Below are positions 28,213-36,281 of a stretch of 64,000 nt of DNA, piece by piece. The position numbers and the translations under genes are program-made. The DNA comes from Haloferax mucosum ATCC BAA-1512 (lineage in GTDB: Archaea > Halobacteriota > Halobacteria > Halobacteriales > Haloferacaceae). The notes beneath the pieces were generated by a model. That model saw only the letters and a list, made by a program, of their open reading frames with translations, did no database searches and had not been told where the DNA came from. The first letter of the stretch is position 1, and every line of letters begins with the position of its first letter. The stretch is taken from contig NZ_AOLN01000011.1 in assembly GCF_000337815.1 (NCBI RefSeq), positions 496,001 to 560,000 on the forward strand, given 5' to 3'.

Positions 28213-29181
28213 ATGCGTAAATTCGTCTTCTTCGGCGGGAAGGGCGGCGTCGGCAAGACGACGCTATCCAGCGCCTACGCCGTCAAGTGCGCCCGCGCCG
28301 GAATTCGGACGCTCCTCGTCTCGACCGACCCGGCACACAGCACCCGCGACGTGTTCGACCAGCAGTTCACTGATTCCCCGTCGTCCGTCGAAGGTGAGAC
28401 GAATCTCGACGCAATGGAGATTGACCCCGAGACGGAGGTTCGTGACCACCTCATGGAGACGAAGCGGGCGATGGGTGACCAAGTGAGTCCGGCGATGGTC
28501 AACGAAATCGACCGCCAGATAGAGATGGCTCACCAAACGCCCGGTGCTCACGAGTCGGCGCTGTTCGACCGTTTTATCGACGTGATGCGCTCGGCCGACG
28601 ACTACGACCGCGTCGTCTTCGACACGTCGCCTACGGGCGGGACGCTCCGATTGCTCTCGCTTCCGGGCCATCTCGACGGCTGGATTCAACGACTCCTCCA
28701 CAAGCGAAAACAGTCCGTCAAACTGTTCGAGCGCGCGGCAATCGGGAACAACGAACCGCGGCGGATGATGGACGGCGACCCGATTATCGCCCGACTCGAA
28801 CAGCGACGCGACGCGTTCGCGTTCGCCAAGGAGACGCTCCAAGCGAACGCCGCCTTCTTCCTCGTCGTCAACCCCGACGAACTCTCGATTCGGGAGACGA
28901 AACGCGCCGTCGAAGAACTCGACTCCTACGGACTCGACGTTCGAGGGCTTGCGGTCAACCGCCTCACGCCCGAACCCGACCCAGACGAGGAGGGTCGGGG
29001 TGCGACATTCCTCCGAAACCGTGTCGAGACCGAACAGGCGAGACTCCGCGAACTCCGCGACACCCTCGAACCACCGCTCGTCGCGGCCATCGAGACGCGC
29101 GTCGCCGAAATCAAAGGCGACTTTCTCGGCGACGTTGCCGACGAACTCGACGTCGAACTCGGCGTACAGACGCCGGTCTGA
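28213..29181 (+). CDS. ArsA/Get3-like anion-transport or tail-anchored-protein ATPase
   Basis: A 322-residue SIMIBI-class ATPase. It has the deviant P-loop GGKGGVGKTTLSSAYA (residues 9-24), switch I with STDPAHSTRDVF, switch II FDTSPTGGTLRLLSLP, and the A-loop region VVNPDELSIRETKRAV. There is a single ATPase domain. The zinc CxxC of eukaryotic Get3 is absent; no cysteine pair is visible. Without an arsB or ars operon nearby, a membrane-protein-targeting role is as likely as arsenite handling. Confidence 0.9.
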   Translation: MRKFVFFGGKGGVGKTTLSSAYAVKCARAGIRTLLVSTDPAHSTRDVFDQQFTDSPSSVEGETNLDAMEIDPETEVRDHLMETKRAMGDQVSPAMVNEIDRQIEMAHQTPGAHESALFDRFIDVMRSADDYDRVVFDTSPTGGTLRLLSLPGHLDGWIQRLLHKRKQSVKLFERAAIGNNEPRRMMDGDPIIARLEQRRDAFAFAKETLQANAAFFLVVNPDELSIRETKRAVEELDSYGLDVRGLAVNRLTPEPDPDEEGRGATFLRNRVETEQARLRELRDTLEPPLVAAIETRVAEIKGDFLGDVADELDVELGVQTPV

Positions 29182-29312
29182 CACGCTCCCGTTGTTCTCG
29201 GCCGTCTTTCCGTCCCGTCGCCGTCCGGAGGTCCTGTTTTCGAATGGAACATTCACATCTATCGTTACAATTAAGACGACTATTCGTGAGTCTGACATAG
29301 GTCACCAATACC

Positions 29313-31133
29313 ATGGTACAAGTAATCTGGCTGGTCGTCACGGTACTCACGTTGTTTACCGTCGGGTACTTCGGCTACTCGCGGTATCTCGCGCAGTTCG
29401 TCGAACTTGACGACGACCGAGAGACACCAGCGCACAAATACGAGGATGGACAGGAGTACGTTCCGGCGAAAAAGCCGGTCTTACTGGGGCATCACTATTC
29501 GAGTATCGCGGGCGGCGCGCCCATCGTCGGCCCGATTACGGCGGGTGTCGTGTGGGGCTGGGCCCCCGCGTTGGCGTGGATTGCCATCGGGAATCCGCTT
29601 CTCGGGAGCGTCCACGACTTCGTATCGCTGTCGAGCAGTCTGCGACACGACGGGAAGTCCATCGGCTACATCATCGGCGAGTACGTCGGCGAGCGCGGCA
29701 AGAACATGCTTCTTTGGTTCGCGTTCCTCACTATCGTCCTCGTCGTCGCGGTGTTCGCGCTCGTCGTGGCTATCGTGTTTAACGCCTACCCCGAGGCGGC
29801 CACCGCGAGTCTGGTCTACATCGTTCTCGCGGTGCTGTTCGGCATGTATCTCTACCAACTGAACCTGCCGTTCCTGCCGGGGACCGTCGCCTTCGTCACG
29901 GCGATGTTTATCGGCGTGTACGCGGGCATTCAGTTCCCGATTGCGCTGTTCGAACCGGCGGCTCGCGCCCCGGCCGATACGTTCGTCCTGTTTTCGGGGT
30001 CCGGTGCGTGGCTCCCGGGCGCGAGTTCGTTCAACGGAAACACCGCGGCGTGGGTCCCGGTTATTCTCATCTACGGCGCGGTTGCGAGTGCGCTTCCCGT
30101 GTGGGTTCTCCTGCAACCCCGCGACTACCTCTCGTCGTTCCTGCTTTACGCCGGTGTCGGTGGGTCGCTCGTGGCTATCATCGTCGGCACGTTCGTCACG
30201 ACCCCAACCCAACCGCTCGTGACGAATCTCGACCCGTTCTACGGCTTTATCGGTCGCTCCGGCGCGCCGTTGTTCCCGCTTTTGTTCATCACCATCGCCT
30301 GCGGGACCATCAGCGGTTTCCACTCGCTCGTCTCGTCGGGCACGACCTCGAAGCAACTGAACAAGGAGTCCGACGCGCGGGCCATCGGTTACGGCGGCAT
30401 GCTCGGCGAGGGACTGCTCGCCACCGTCGCGCTCGCCGCGGTCGCTATCGTTGCACCCGACGTCGGCGGCGGAATCGGTCTGGCACTGCCGACGTTCGCG
30501 GCCGGTGGCGGCGTCATCCTGTCGAGTTTCGGGATTCCGACGAGCTTCGGTGGGCCATTCATGGCGCTCGTGTTGGTGAGCTTCCTTCTCACCTCGACCG
30601 ACACGGCGGTTCGTCTCGGTCGCTACATGATGGAAGAAATCGTCGGCACGCCCGAGACGCCCGTCGAGGAGTTTGCGACGAACCGCTACGGCAACGCGTT
30701 CGTCCAATCCCTTCCGGCGTACATCCTCATCACGAGCGGGTCGTGGTTGACGCTCTGGCAACTGTTCGGCGGCGCGAACCAACTGCTCGCCGCGCTGGCG
30801 CTCTTGACGACGACGGTCTGGCTGGCTAACTGGGACGATTCGAAGCAACTCATCAGCACCGGCGCGCCGATGGCGCTCATGACGATTATCACGTCGCTCG
30901 GACTGTTGTGGATCGCGTTCCACGACAACCTCTACGCGAAGTTCATGAATCCGTCGTGGATGGAACAGGCGGGGACGTTCGCAATGGTCTCGGCGGTCGT
31001 CCAAATCGTCCTCGCGCTCGTGTTGATTTACTTGGCCTTGTCGCTGGTCAAACTCGGCTACGAGAACATCAGCGACGCTCGTGGGTCGCGTGGCGGCGGT
31101 GGTGGCGGTCGTCCGCAACCGAGCGACGACTGA
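29313..31133 (+). CDS. cstA: CstA-family peptide/pyruvate transporter (carbon starvation protein)
   Basis: A 606-residue polytopic membrane protein with about 16 hydrophobic segments. CstA signatures include HHYSSIAGGAPIVGPITAGV near residue 55, VHDFVSLSSSLRHDGKSIG and, in the C-terminal half, GTTSKQLNKESDARAIGYGG. It ends in a Gly-rich cytoplasmic tail. Bacterial relatives take up peptides or pyruvate under carbon limitation; the substrate here is unproven. An AT-rich promoter-like stretch is at about 29265-29275. Monocistronic. Confidence 0.93.
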   Translation: MVQVIWLVVTVLTLFTVGYFGYSRYLAQFVELDDDRETPAHKYEDGQEYVPAKKPVLLGHHYSSIAGGAPIVGPITAGVVWGWAPALAWIAIGNPLLGSVHDFVSLSSSLRHDGKSIGYIIGEYVGERGKNMLLWFAFLTIVLVVAVFALVVAIVFNAYPEAATASLVYIVLAVLFGMYLYQLNLPFLPGTVAFVTAMFIGVYAGIQFPIALFEPAARAPADTFVLFSGSGAWLPGASSFNGNTAAWVPVILIYGAVASALPVWVLLQPRDYLSSFLLYAGVGGSLVAIIVGTFVTTPTQPLVTNLDPFYGFIGRSGAPLFPLLFITIACGTISGFHSLVSSGTTSKQLNKESDARAIGYGGMLGEGLLATVALAAVAIVAPDVGGGIGLALPTFAAGGGVILSSFGIPTSFGGPFMALVLVSFLLTSTDTAVRLGRYMMEEIVGTPETPVEEFATNRYGNAFVQSLPAYILITSGSWLTLWQLFGGANQLLAALALLTTTVWLANWDDSKQLISTGAPMALMTIITSLGLLWIAFHDNLYAKFMNPSWMEQAGTFAMVSAVVQIVLALVLIYLALSLVKLGYENISDARGSRGGGGGGRPQPSDD

Positions 31134-31145
31134 GACGCCCGCAGG

Positions 31146-31802
31146 TCACCGTTTTCGAAATCGCTCGGCGAGTCGTCGAAACAGCCCCCCAGAGGCGACC
31201 GGCGACGCCGCCGACCAGAGCGTAAAGGCGGCGACTGAATCCGCGTTTTGGCTCGCAATCGCGTCCTCGTCGTCGGGCGCGACGACCGCGACGTTCACTT
31301 CGTAGTGACCGTGGTAACCGAACTTGATGAGCGTCCGGTCCGAAAAGTCGGAAACGAACTTGCGGACGGACTCGGGCACCGCGTCGGCGACGAGCACGAA
31401 CGTGAAATCCGTCCCGAAATGTTCTTCGCTCGGTTCGACCCACTCGTCGGCGAGCGCGTGGCCGACTTCGACCAGTCGCTCCAATTCGGTAATCGTCGGG
31501 GTTTCGACGCGACGGGCGAACATGTACTCTCTCGCGTGGTGATTGGCGTAGTTGACAGACCGGTGTAGGAACTGCTTTTGGCTCTCCATCCGCATCGACG
31601 CAAAGAGGTCGAATCGCTCGTCACGAACCGTGTAGTCCCGTTCGAGGTCGTAATTGAATACGAGGTTATCGGCGACGCGGTCGATGTACTCGTCGTCCCA
31701 TTCGGGGCGCTCTACGGGGCTGTCGGCGCGGCTCTGTCCCGCCCGCCCCTGCGAGTCGGCGCGGTCCTGTTCTGTCCGCTCTCGTGAGTCGGCGTCGGTC
31801 AT
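31146..31802 (-). CDS. Conserved haloarchaeal hypothetical protein, 218 aa
   Basis: The first 30 residues are low-complexity (Arg/Asp/Ser/Gln repeats). A soluble domain follows, with EYIDRVADNLVFNYDLERDY, HRSVNYANHHAREYMFARRV and GTDFTFVLVADAVPES. No membrane segment is seen. The ATG at 31802 overlaps the stop of the cupin gene by four bases, so both proteins come from one transcript. Family not recognised with certainty; no catalytic motif identified. Confidence 0.75.
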   Translation of the reverse strand: MTDADSRERTEQDRADSQGRAGQSRADSPVERPEWDDEYIDRVADNLVFNYDLERDYTVRDERFDLFASMRMESQKQFLHRSVNYANHHAREYMFARRVETPTITELERLVEVGHALADEWVEPSEEHFGTDFTFVLVADAVPESVRKFVSDFSDRTLIKFGYHGHYEVNVAVVAPDDEDAIASQNADSVAAFTLWSAASPVASGGLFRRLAERFRKR

Positions 31803-32179
31803 TCTTCGTCCGGTTCGTATCGCTCGGCATCGCCGGACACCGCAGGAGACCCGAGCGCGAGAAGTTCGACCGGCTCGCTCGCGTCTTCGGGGTTGTACGC
31901 GCGATGCGGACTCTCCGGGTCGGCGACGAACAATCCGTCGGTCGGAACCTCGAACGTCCCGTCGAGCGTCTCGACGAAGAGCGTCCCCGAGAGGACGTAA
32001 AACGCCTCTTCCTGTTCGGTGTGATAGTGATACGTGAGCGGTACCTGCTCGCCAGGGACCGCCCGGAAGCGGTTGAGCGCGACGGTCTCCAGTCCGGCCT
32101 CGCTCCCGACGCGCCGGAGTTCGCACGGCCGGTCCGACACCGGCTCGACGGTCTCCGTGTCAACGACTCGGTATCCCAT
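31799..32179 (-). CDS. Cupin-domain protein
   Basis: A 126-residue double-stranded beta-helix protein. Cupin motif 1 is YHYHTEQEEAFYVLSG with two His and a Glu as metal ligands; motif 2 is ADPESPHRAYN. Its role could be a small metal-dependent enzyme or a sugar/ligand binder. ATG 32179 is preferred to a start at 32194. It is coupled to the following 218-residue gene by a four-base overlap. Confidence 0.85.
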   Translation of the reverse strand: MGYRVVDTETVEPVSDRPCELRRVGSEAGLETVALNRFRAVPGEQVPLTYHYHTEQEEAFYVLSGTLFVETLDGTFEVPTDGLFVADPESPHRAYNPEDASEPVELLALGSPAVSGDAERYEPDEE

Positions 32180-32266
32180 GACACGGTGCAACACGTTCGA
32201 GCGTATAAGCCCACCGCGACCGGCTTGAACCCATCTTTTATTCGTGGTGGTTTCGAAGCGTGTCGC

Positions 32267-32476
32267 ATGACCGACCCGCCCCGCGAACCGTGCGGCCGGT
32301 GTGCGATGACGACCGTCGTCGATGCGACCGGAACCGAGAGGACAGACCCGTTCGAAGGGGAGCGAATCGAACTCGCCGCCTCGTCGTTGCGCGCAGTCTC
32401 GCCCGCGGCGTGGGTCGCGGGACTTTCGGCACGCCTCGACGCCGTCGCCGAGCGCGTTATTTACGGCGAGCGATAG
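32267..32476 (+). CDS. Small protein with one CxxC motif, 69 aa
   Basis: Begins MTDPPREPCGRCAMTTVVDA; the remainder is helical (ELAASSLRAVSPAAWVAGLS). One CxxC could bind metal in a dimer or be redox-active. It lies between the divergent cupin gene and the next plus-strand gene, with a T-rich promoter-like element (CTTTTATTC, about 32234-32242) 25-30 bases upstream of ATG 32267. Function unknown. Confidence 0.6.
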   Translation: MTDPPREPCGRCAMTTVVDATGTERTDPFEGERIELAASSLRAVSPAAWVAGLSARLDAVAERVIYGER

Positions 32477-32536
32477 TGTCGAAAATCGAGTTCCTCGCAG
32501 AGTTTATACTGTCTGGCACGTAGTTTGGGCAACGAT

Positions 32537-33229
32537 ATGGAAGAGAGCATCTCCGGGTTCAAATGCCGCGGTACCTGGGACGAGGTCGTCGAACACGGGG
32601 AGCGAATCACCCGTGCGCTCCGCGACGCCGACGTCGGGGGCGACGATTTCGATGACTGGGACGAGTGGCGACCCAAATCGCACGAACGCCTCTCCAAGGA
32701 CGTGAGCGAGAAGACGTCACAACAGGCGAGCGTCGGCGAAGGCGAAGGTGAGAAGGCCGGGAAGACGCCCAACGACGACCTCAAAACCGCCGGTGAGAAA
32801 CTCTCGCGGTCGTACGAGAAAGTCGAAGCAGGCGACGACGAGGGAGCGGTCGAATCGTGGCAAGACTCCATCAACTACGTCGCCCGCGCCGCCGACTCCG
32901 CCGGACGGAAAGCCCTCCGGAAAGTCGAAGACACCGTGTATCGGAACGTCATGACCCAGTTGGCTCCCTACTATTTCGACAACGAACTCGTCAGCGCCAA
33001 CATCCAGAAGGTCGGCCGCGGCACGGCGGACGAGGAGTTCGTCTTCGAGGTGAACGTCAACGACGACGAGCTGAAATCGGAGGTTTCGGAGACGCTCCGC
33101 GGCTTCGAAAACGAAATCGACCGCTGGCACATCGACACGCCAAAAGAGACGGAAGTCGCGGAAGCGGTTGAAGGCGTGGAAGTCCCGGTCACAGACGACG
33201 AACAGCGCTCGAAGTCCACGACGAACTGA
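32537..33229 (+). CDS. Conserved haloarchaeal protein, 230 aa (DUF5828-like, from memory)
   Basis: A soluble acidic protein starting MEESISGFKCRGTWDEVVEH. The N-terminal domain covers about 60 residues. A charged linker (GEGEGEKAGKTPNDD) follows, then a helical region with SYEKVEAGDDEGAVESWQDS and a C-terminal domain with LAPYYFDNELVSANIQKVGR. ATG 32537 is chosen over an upstream TTG. The AT-rich stretch GTTTATACT (about 32500) suits a leaderless or short-leader promoter. No function can be read. Confidence 0.8.
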   Translation: MEESISGFKCRGTWDEVVEHGERITRALRDADVGGDDFDDWDEWRPKSHERLSKDVSEKTSQQASVGEGEGEKAGKTPNDDLKTAGEKLSRSYEKVEAGDDEGAVESWQDSINYVARAADSAGRKALRKVEDTVYRNVMTQLAPYYFDNELVSANIQKVGRGTADEEFVFEVNVNDDELKSEVSETLRGFENEIDRWHIDTPKETEVAEAVEGVEVPVTDDEQRSKSTTN

Positions 33230-33338
33230 TTCTCGCGGGCGATTCGTGCTCACTTCGGTTTCGGTGCGCTCTGACGCTCGCAGTGCACATGTGTCCTCTA
33301 CCGACAATACTGATACGACTCGACCGAGATGTAGGACT

Positions 33339-33584
33339 ATGCCCGAGCCACTCCGAGTCGAGTCCGGAGAGTTGACCGCAGACGAAATCCTCGACGCGCT
33401 CCGCGAGGGACGCCGTATCATCGTCCGCGCGGAGATGCTCGGTGGTATCCACGAAGTCACGCTCAGACACGACGGTACGACCTTTTACTGTGACACCCCG
33501 ACGACGCTCCACAAACACGAAGACGAAGCGGGAATGCGGACCTGCGTGACGAAGATGGGCTACGCGAAAGACGACACCGAATAA
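33339..33584 (+). CDS. Conserved haloarchaeal small protein, 81 aa
   Basis: Sequence MPEPLRVESGELTADEILDA followed by a beta-rich core (RRIIVRAEMLGGIHEVTLRH, then TTFYCDTPTTLHKH). It has two cysteines and no CxxC pair. Start at ATG 33339; the longer frame upstream has no coding character. Monocistronic, about 110 bases after the DUF5828-like gene. Function unknown. Confidence 0.75.
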   Translation: MPEPLRVESGELTADEILDALREGRRIIVRAEMLGGIHEVTLRHDGTTFYCDTPTTLHKHEDEAGMRTCVTKMGYAKDDTE

Positions 33585-33676
33585 CCGACTGCACCGCGTC
33601 TACCCCGTCGGGCCTCCGCGAGTTTCACGACGGAATGTCGGTCCCACGACAGCGGTTGTGTTTCCGGCAGGTGAGG

Positions 33677-33683
33677 CTTTAAT
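33677..33683 (+). promoter_or_regulatory. TATA box of the winged-helix regulator at 33708
   Basis: CTTTAAT is 25-31 bases before ATG 33708 and 19-25 before ATG 33702. The spacing mildly favours 33708 as the leaderless start. Confidence 0.45.
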
Positions 33684-33707
33684 TCGACGCACGGCGAACA
33701 GATGTGC

Positions 33708-34076
33708 ATGACCGATGCACCGGACATGGACGAGTTGATGGACACCGACGACCCGGATTTCGGGCACGTCCTCGCCTGCGTCTTCGGAATCCAGAGCCAC
33801 GAGAGCCGGACGTATCTTGCGCTTCTCGACAATCCCGGAAGCACCGTCGCCGAACTCGCGGAGGTCCTCGACCGCGACCGAAGCAACGTCAATCGCTCGC
33901 TGACGACGCTTTTAGATAAGGGGCTGGCGGAACGAAAACGCCGCCTACTCGACCCCGGTGGCTACGTCTACCAGTACACGGCGACGCCGCTCCCGGAGGC
34001 AAAAGAGATGATGCACACCGCACTCGACGAGTGGGCCGAGGACGTACACGCCCGCATCGACAACTTCGGCGAGTAA
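33708..34076 (+). CDS. TrmB/MarR-like winged-helix transcription regulator
   Basis: A 122-residue DNA-binding protein. The helix-turn-helix is NPGSTVAELAEVLDRDRSNV, followed by the recognition helix and wing NRSLTTLLDKGLAERKRRLL. A C-terminal helix with KEMMHTALDEWAEDVHARID probably dimerises. The start could also be ATG 33702. It lies upstream of thrC by about 100 bases on the same strand, but there is no evidence that it controls it. Confidence 0.87.
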   Translation: MTDAPDMDELMDTDDPDFGHVLACVFGIQSHESRTYLALLDNPGSTVAELAEVLDRDRSNVNRSLTTLLDKGLAERKRRLLDPGGYVYQYTATPLPEAKEMMHTALDEWAEDVHARIDNFGE

Positions 34077-34174
34077 GACTACAGAATCACCACACTCGGG
34101 TGTCAGTTTCGCTCGGCCGGCAGGTGCCGCCCGAACCCACCCGTTTTTGTCCCTCTGGTGCCACCGCCCGAGCA

Positions 34175-35434
34175 ATGAGCCTCGAACTCACGGCACCTGT
34201 TCCCGAGGAGCCATCTGTCGCCGAAGACGGCACCTGGCTCGAATGTATCGAGTGCGGCGCGCAGTTCGCGCCCTTCGAGGACATTCGATACACCTGCGAC
34301 GACTGCGACGGTCTCCTCGAAGTCCGTTATTCATCCCCGCCGACGTGGGACGACTTCGAGGGCCGCGGCGTCTGGCGATACAACGCCGCACTTCCCTTCG
34401 AAGAAGGCGTCTCGCTCCCCGAGGGCGCGACGCCCCTACACGAGGTCCCGCGTCTCGAATCCGACATCGGCGTCGAGACGCTTCGCATCAAACACGAGGG
34501 GATGAACCCAACCGGGTCGTTCAAAGATCGCGGGATGACCGTCGGTGTCCGCGTCGCCAAAGAACTCGGCGTGGACCGACTCGCCTGCGCCTCGACCGGC
34601 AACACCTCGGCCGCACTCGCCGCCTACGGCGCTCGCGGCGGGATGGAGACGCTCGTGCTTCTCCCTGCCGGAAAGGTCGCCGCCGGTAAGATTGCACAAG
34701 CCTCCCTGCACGACGCGCGCATCCTCGAAGTTGACGGCAACTTCGACTCCTGTCTCGACATCGTCCAAGACCTCGCCGCCCGCGGCGAGGCGTACCTGCT
34801 CAACTCACTCAACCCCTTCCGTCTCGAAGGCCAGAAGACCATCGGTCTCGAAATTCTCGAAGCGTTCTCCGATGACTACGGCACCTACCCGGACCGCATC
34901 GTCCTCCCCGTCGGCAACGCGGGCAACACGTCGGCGCTCTACAAGGCGTTCCGCGAACTCGTGCAGTCGGGCGCGCTCGACCCCGAGGACGTGCCGAAAC
35001 TCACCGGCGTTCAGGCAGAGGGTGCCGCGCCGATGGTCGAAGCCATCGAACACGACTGGGACGAGACCAAGCGGTGGGACGAAGTCGAGACGAAGGCAAC
35101 CGCCATTCGCATCGGTAACCCGGTCAACGCGCCGAAAGCGCTCCCCGGTATCCGCGAGACGGGCGGCACCGCCGTCGCCGTCTCCGACGAAGCAATCACC
35201 GAGGCACAGCGCGACCTCGCGGCTGAAGGCGTCGGCGTCGAACCCGCGTCCGCCGCGTCCGTCGCTGGTCTTCGAAAACTCCGCGAATCGGGTACCATCG
35301 ACGCCGACGAACGAGTCGTCTGTCTCACGACGGGGCACCTGTTGAAGGACCCCGACGCCGCGTTCGAAGCGGGCGACGACCCAGAACCCGTTCCGAACGA
35401 CACCGAAGCAGTGCTGGAACACCTCGCGGAGTGA
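34175..35434 (+). CDS. thrC: Threonine synthase
   Basis: A 419-residue PLP enzyme that converts O-phosphohomoserine to threonine. The N-terminal zinc ribbon has Cys24, Cys27, Cys41 and Cys44 (CIEC, CDDC). The PLP lysine is K117 in NPTGSFKDRG and the phosphate loop is VGNAGNTSALYKAF. ATG 34175 gives the family N-terminus; an upstream frame from 34031 overlaps the regulator gene and is rejected. Monocistronic. Confidence 0.95.
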   Translation: MSLELTAPVPEEPSVAEDGTWLECIECGAQFAPFEDIRYTCDDCDGLLEVRYSSPPTWDDFEGRGVWRYNAALPFEEGVSLPEGATPLHEVPRLESDIGVETLRIKHEGMNPTGSFKDRGMTVGVRVAKELGVDRLACASTGNTSAALAAYGARGGMETLVLLPAGKVAAGKIAQASLHDARILEVDGNFDSCLDIVQDLAARGEAYLLNSLNPFRLEGQKTIGLEILEAFSDDYGTYPDRIVLPVGNAGNTSALYKAFRELVQSGALDPEDVPKLTGVQAEGAAPMVEAIEHDWDETKRWDEVETKATAIRIGNPVNAPKALPGIRETGGTAVAVSDEAITEAQRDLAAEGVGVEPASAASVAGLRKLRESGTIDADERVVCLTTGHLLKDPDAAFEAGDDPEPVPNDTEAVLEHLAE

Positions 35435-35499
35435 CGCGGTAACCACATCCCGTTTTCTCGGCACCTATTTACACGCCGAGAGAATGTTCGAAATACGAC

Positions 35500-35718
35500 A
35501 TGGGTGACTGGCGCAAGCCGCTCCGAGACGACGCGGCCGCCGGCTTCGCGGTGGCGTCTGGAATCTGTCTTTCGACCGCAATCTACGGGGTGATCACGTA
35601 TCTCGCTCGCCCCGGTGCGACTTTCGGCGATGTCTATGCGCTGTTGTTTCTCGCGTTCCCGGGATTCGTGCTGGGGTTGCGTGCGTTCGGTCTGCTGTCG
35701 TCGCAACGAAACGGCTGA
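35500..35718 (+). CDS. Small membrane protein, 72 aa
   Basis: A soluble basic start MGDWRKPLRDDAAA precedes two hydrophobic helices (about residues 14-34 and 45-66). It ends SSQRNG. It is 65 bases after thrC on the same strand and could be its own leaderless gene. Family not recognised. Confidence 0.65.
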   Translation: MGDWRKPLRDDAAAGFAVASGICLSTAIYGVITYLARPGATFGDVYALLFLAFPGFVLGLRAFGLLSSQRNG

Positions 35719-35845
35719 AACAGCCTGCTGGCCACCATCACGGCTCGACCCAGACGCTTTCTACCCCGCATCGAAGACATAGCTGACGCGCGTCAGGGAT
35801 CCGTCTGACGCATCCTTTTGATTCTGTGGTACTATGTGGCACACG

Positions 35846-36271
35846 ATGTCCCTCAGTAGCATGCCGACCGGGACCGTCAGCCGGGACGGGGCCGGGTCGA
35901 GAACGTACCCGCCGGACGACTCCGGGCGCAGTTCGGGAACTACAGCCGCGTCACCTCCTCCGGAAAACCGGGTCAGTTCGACCCCGGACGAGACCGCGCT
36001 CCAACGCGAGAACGACGCGCTCCGTCGGGCGAACGCACAACTCAAGGCGGAACTTGCCGCCGCCGACGAGGACCGTCAGGAAATCATCGACCGATACGAA
36101 CAGCTCTTAGCCGAGAGTCGGCGTCGAACCCACCCGCAACGCGGTCGGCACTCGGCGAGCGGGTCGTCGAACCGACGGCCGTCAAACCGAGCCGATGGGC
36201 CGATAGCCACTGTTCGGGCCGCCGTCGGCCGCGCGGTGGCGAGCGTGGCGTCGTCGCTCGGGTTCCGCTGA
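35846..36271 (+). CDS. Haloarchaeal protein with short coiled coil, 141 aa
   Basis: A disordered Ser/Gly/Pro-rich N-terminus (about residues 1-48), a coiled coil ETALQRENDALRRANAQLKA continuing to EEDRQEI-like heptads, then a basic Arg/Ser-rich tail with a short Ala/Val amphipathic helix (TVRAAVGRAVASVASSLGF). The CCTTTTGATT element about 25 bases upstream favours ATG 35846 over ATG 35834. It is convergent with serA, 10 bases apart. It may associate with membrane or nucleic acid, but this is inference. Confidence 0.6.
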   Translation: MSLSSMPTGTVSRDGAGSRTYPPDDSGRSSGTTAASPPPENRVSSTPDETALQRENDALRRANAQLKAELAAADEDRQEIIDRYEQLLAESRRRTHPQRGRHSASGSSNRRPSNRADGPIATVRAAVGRAVASVASSLGFR

Positions 36272-36281
36272 TTGCGGCTGT

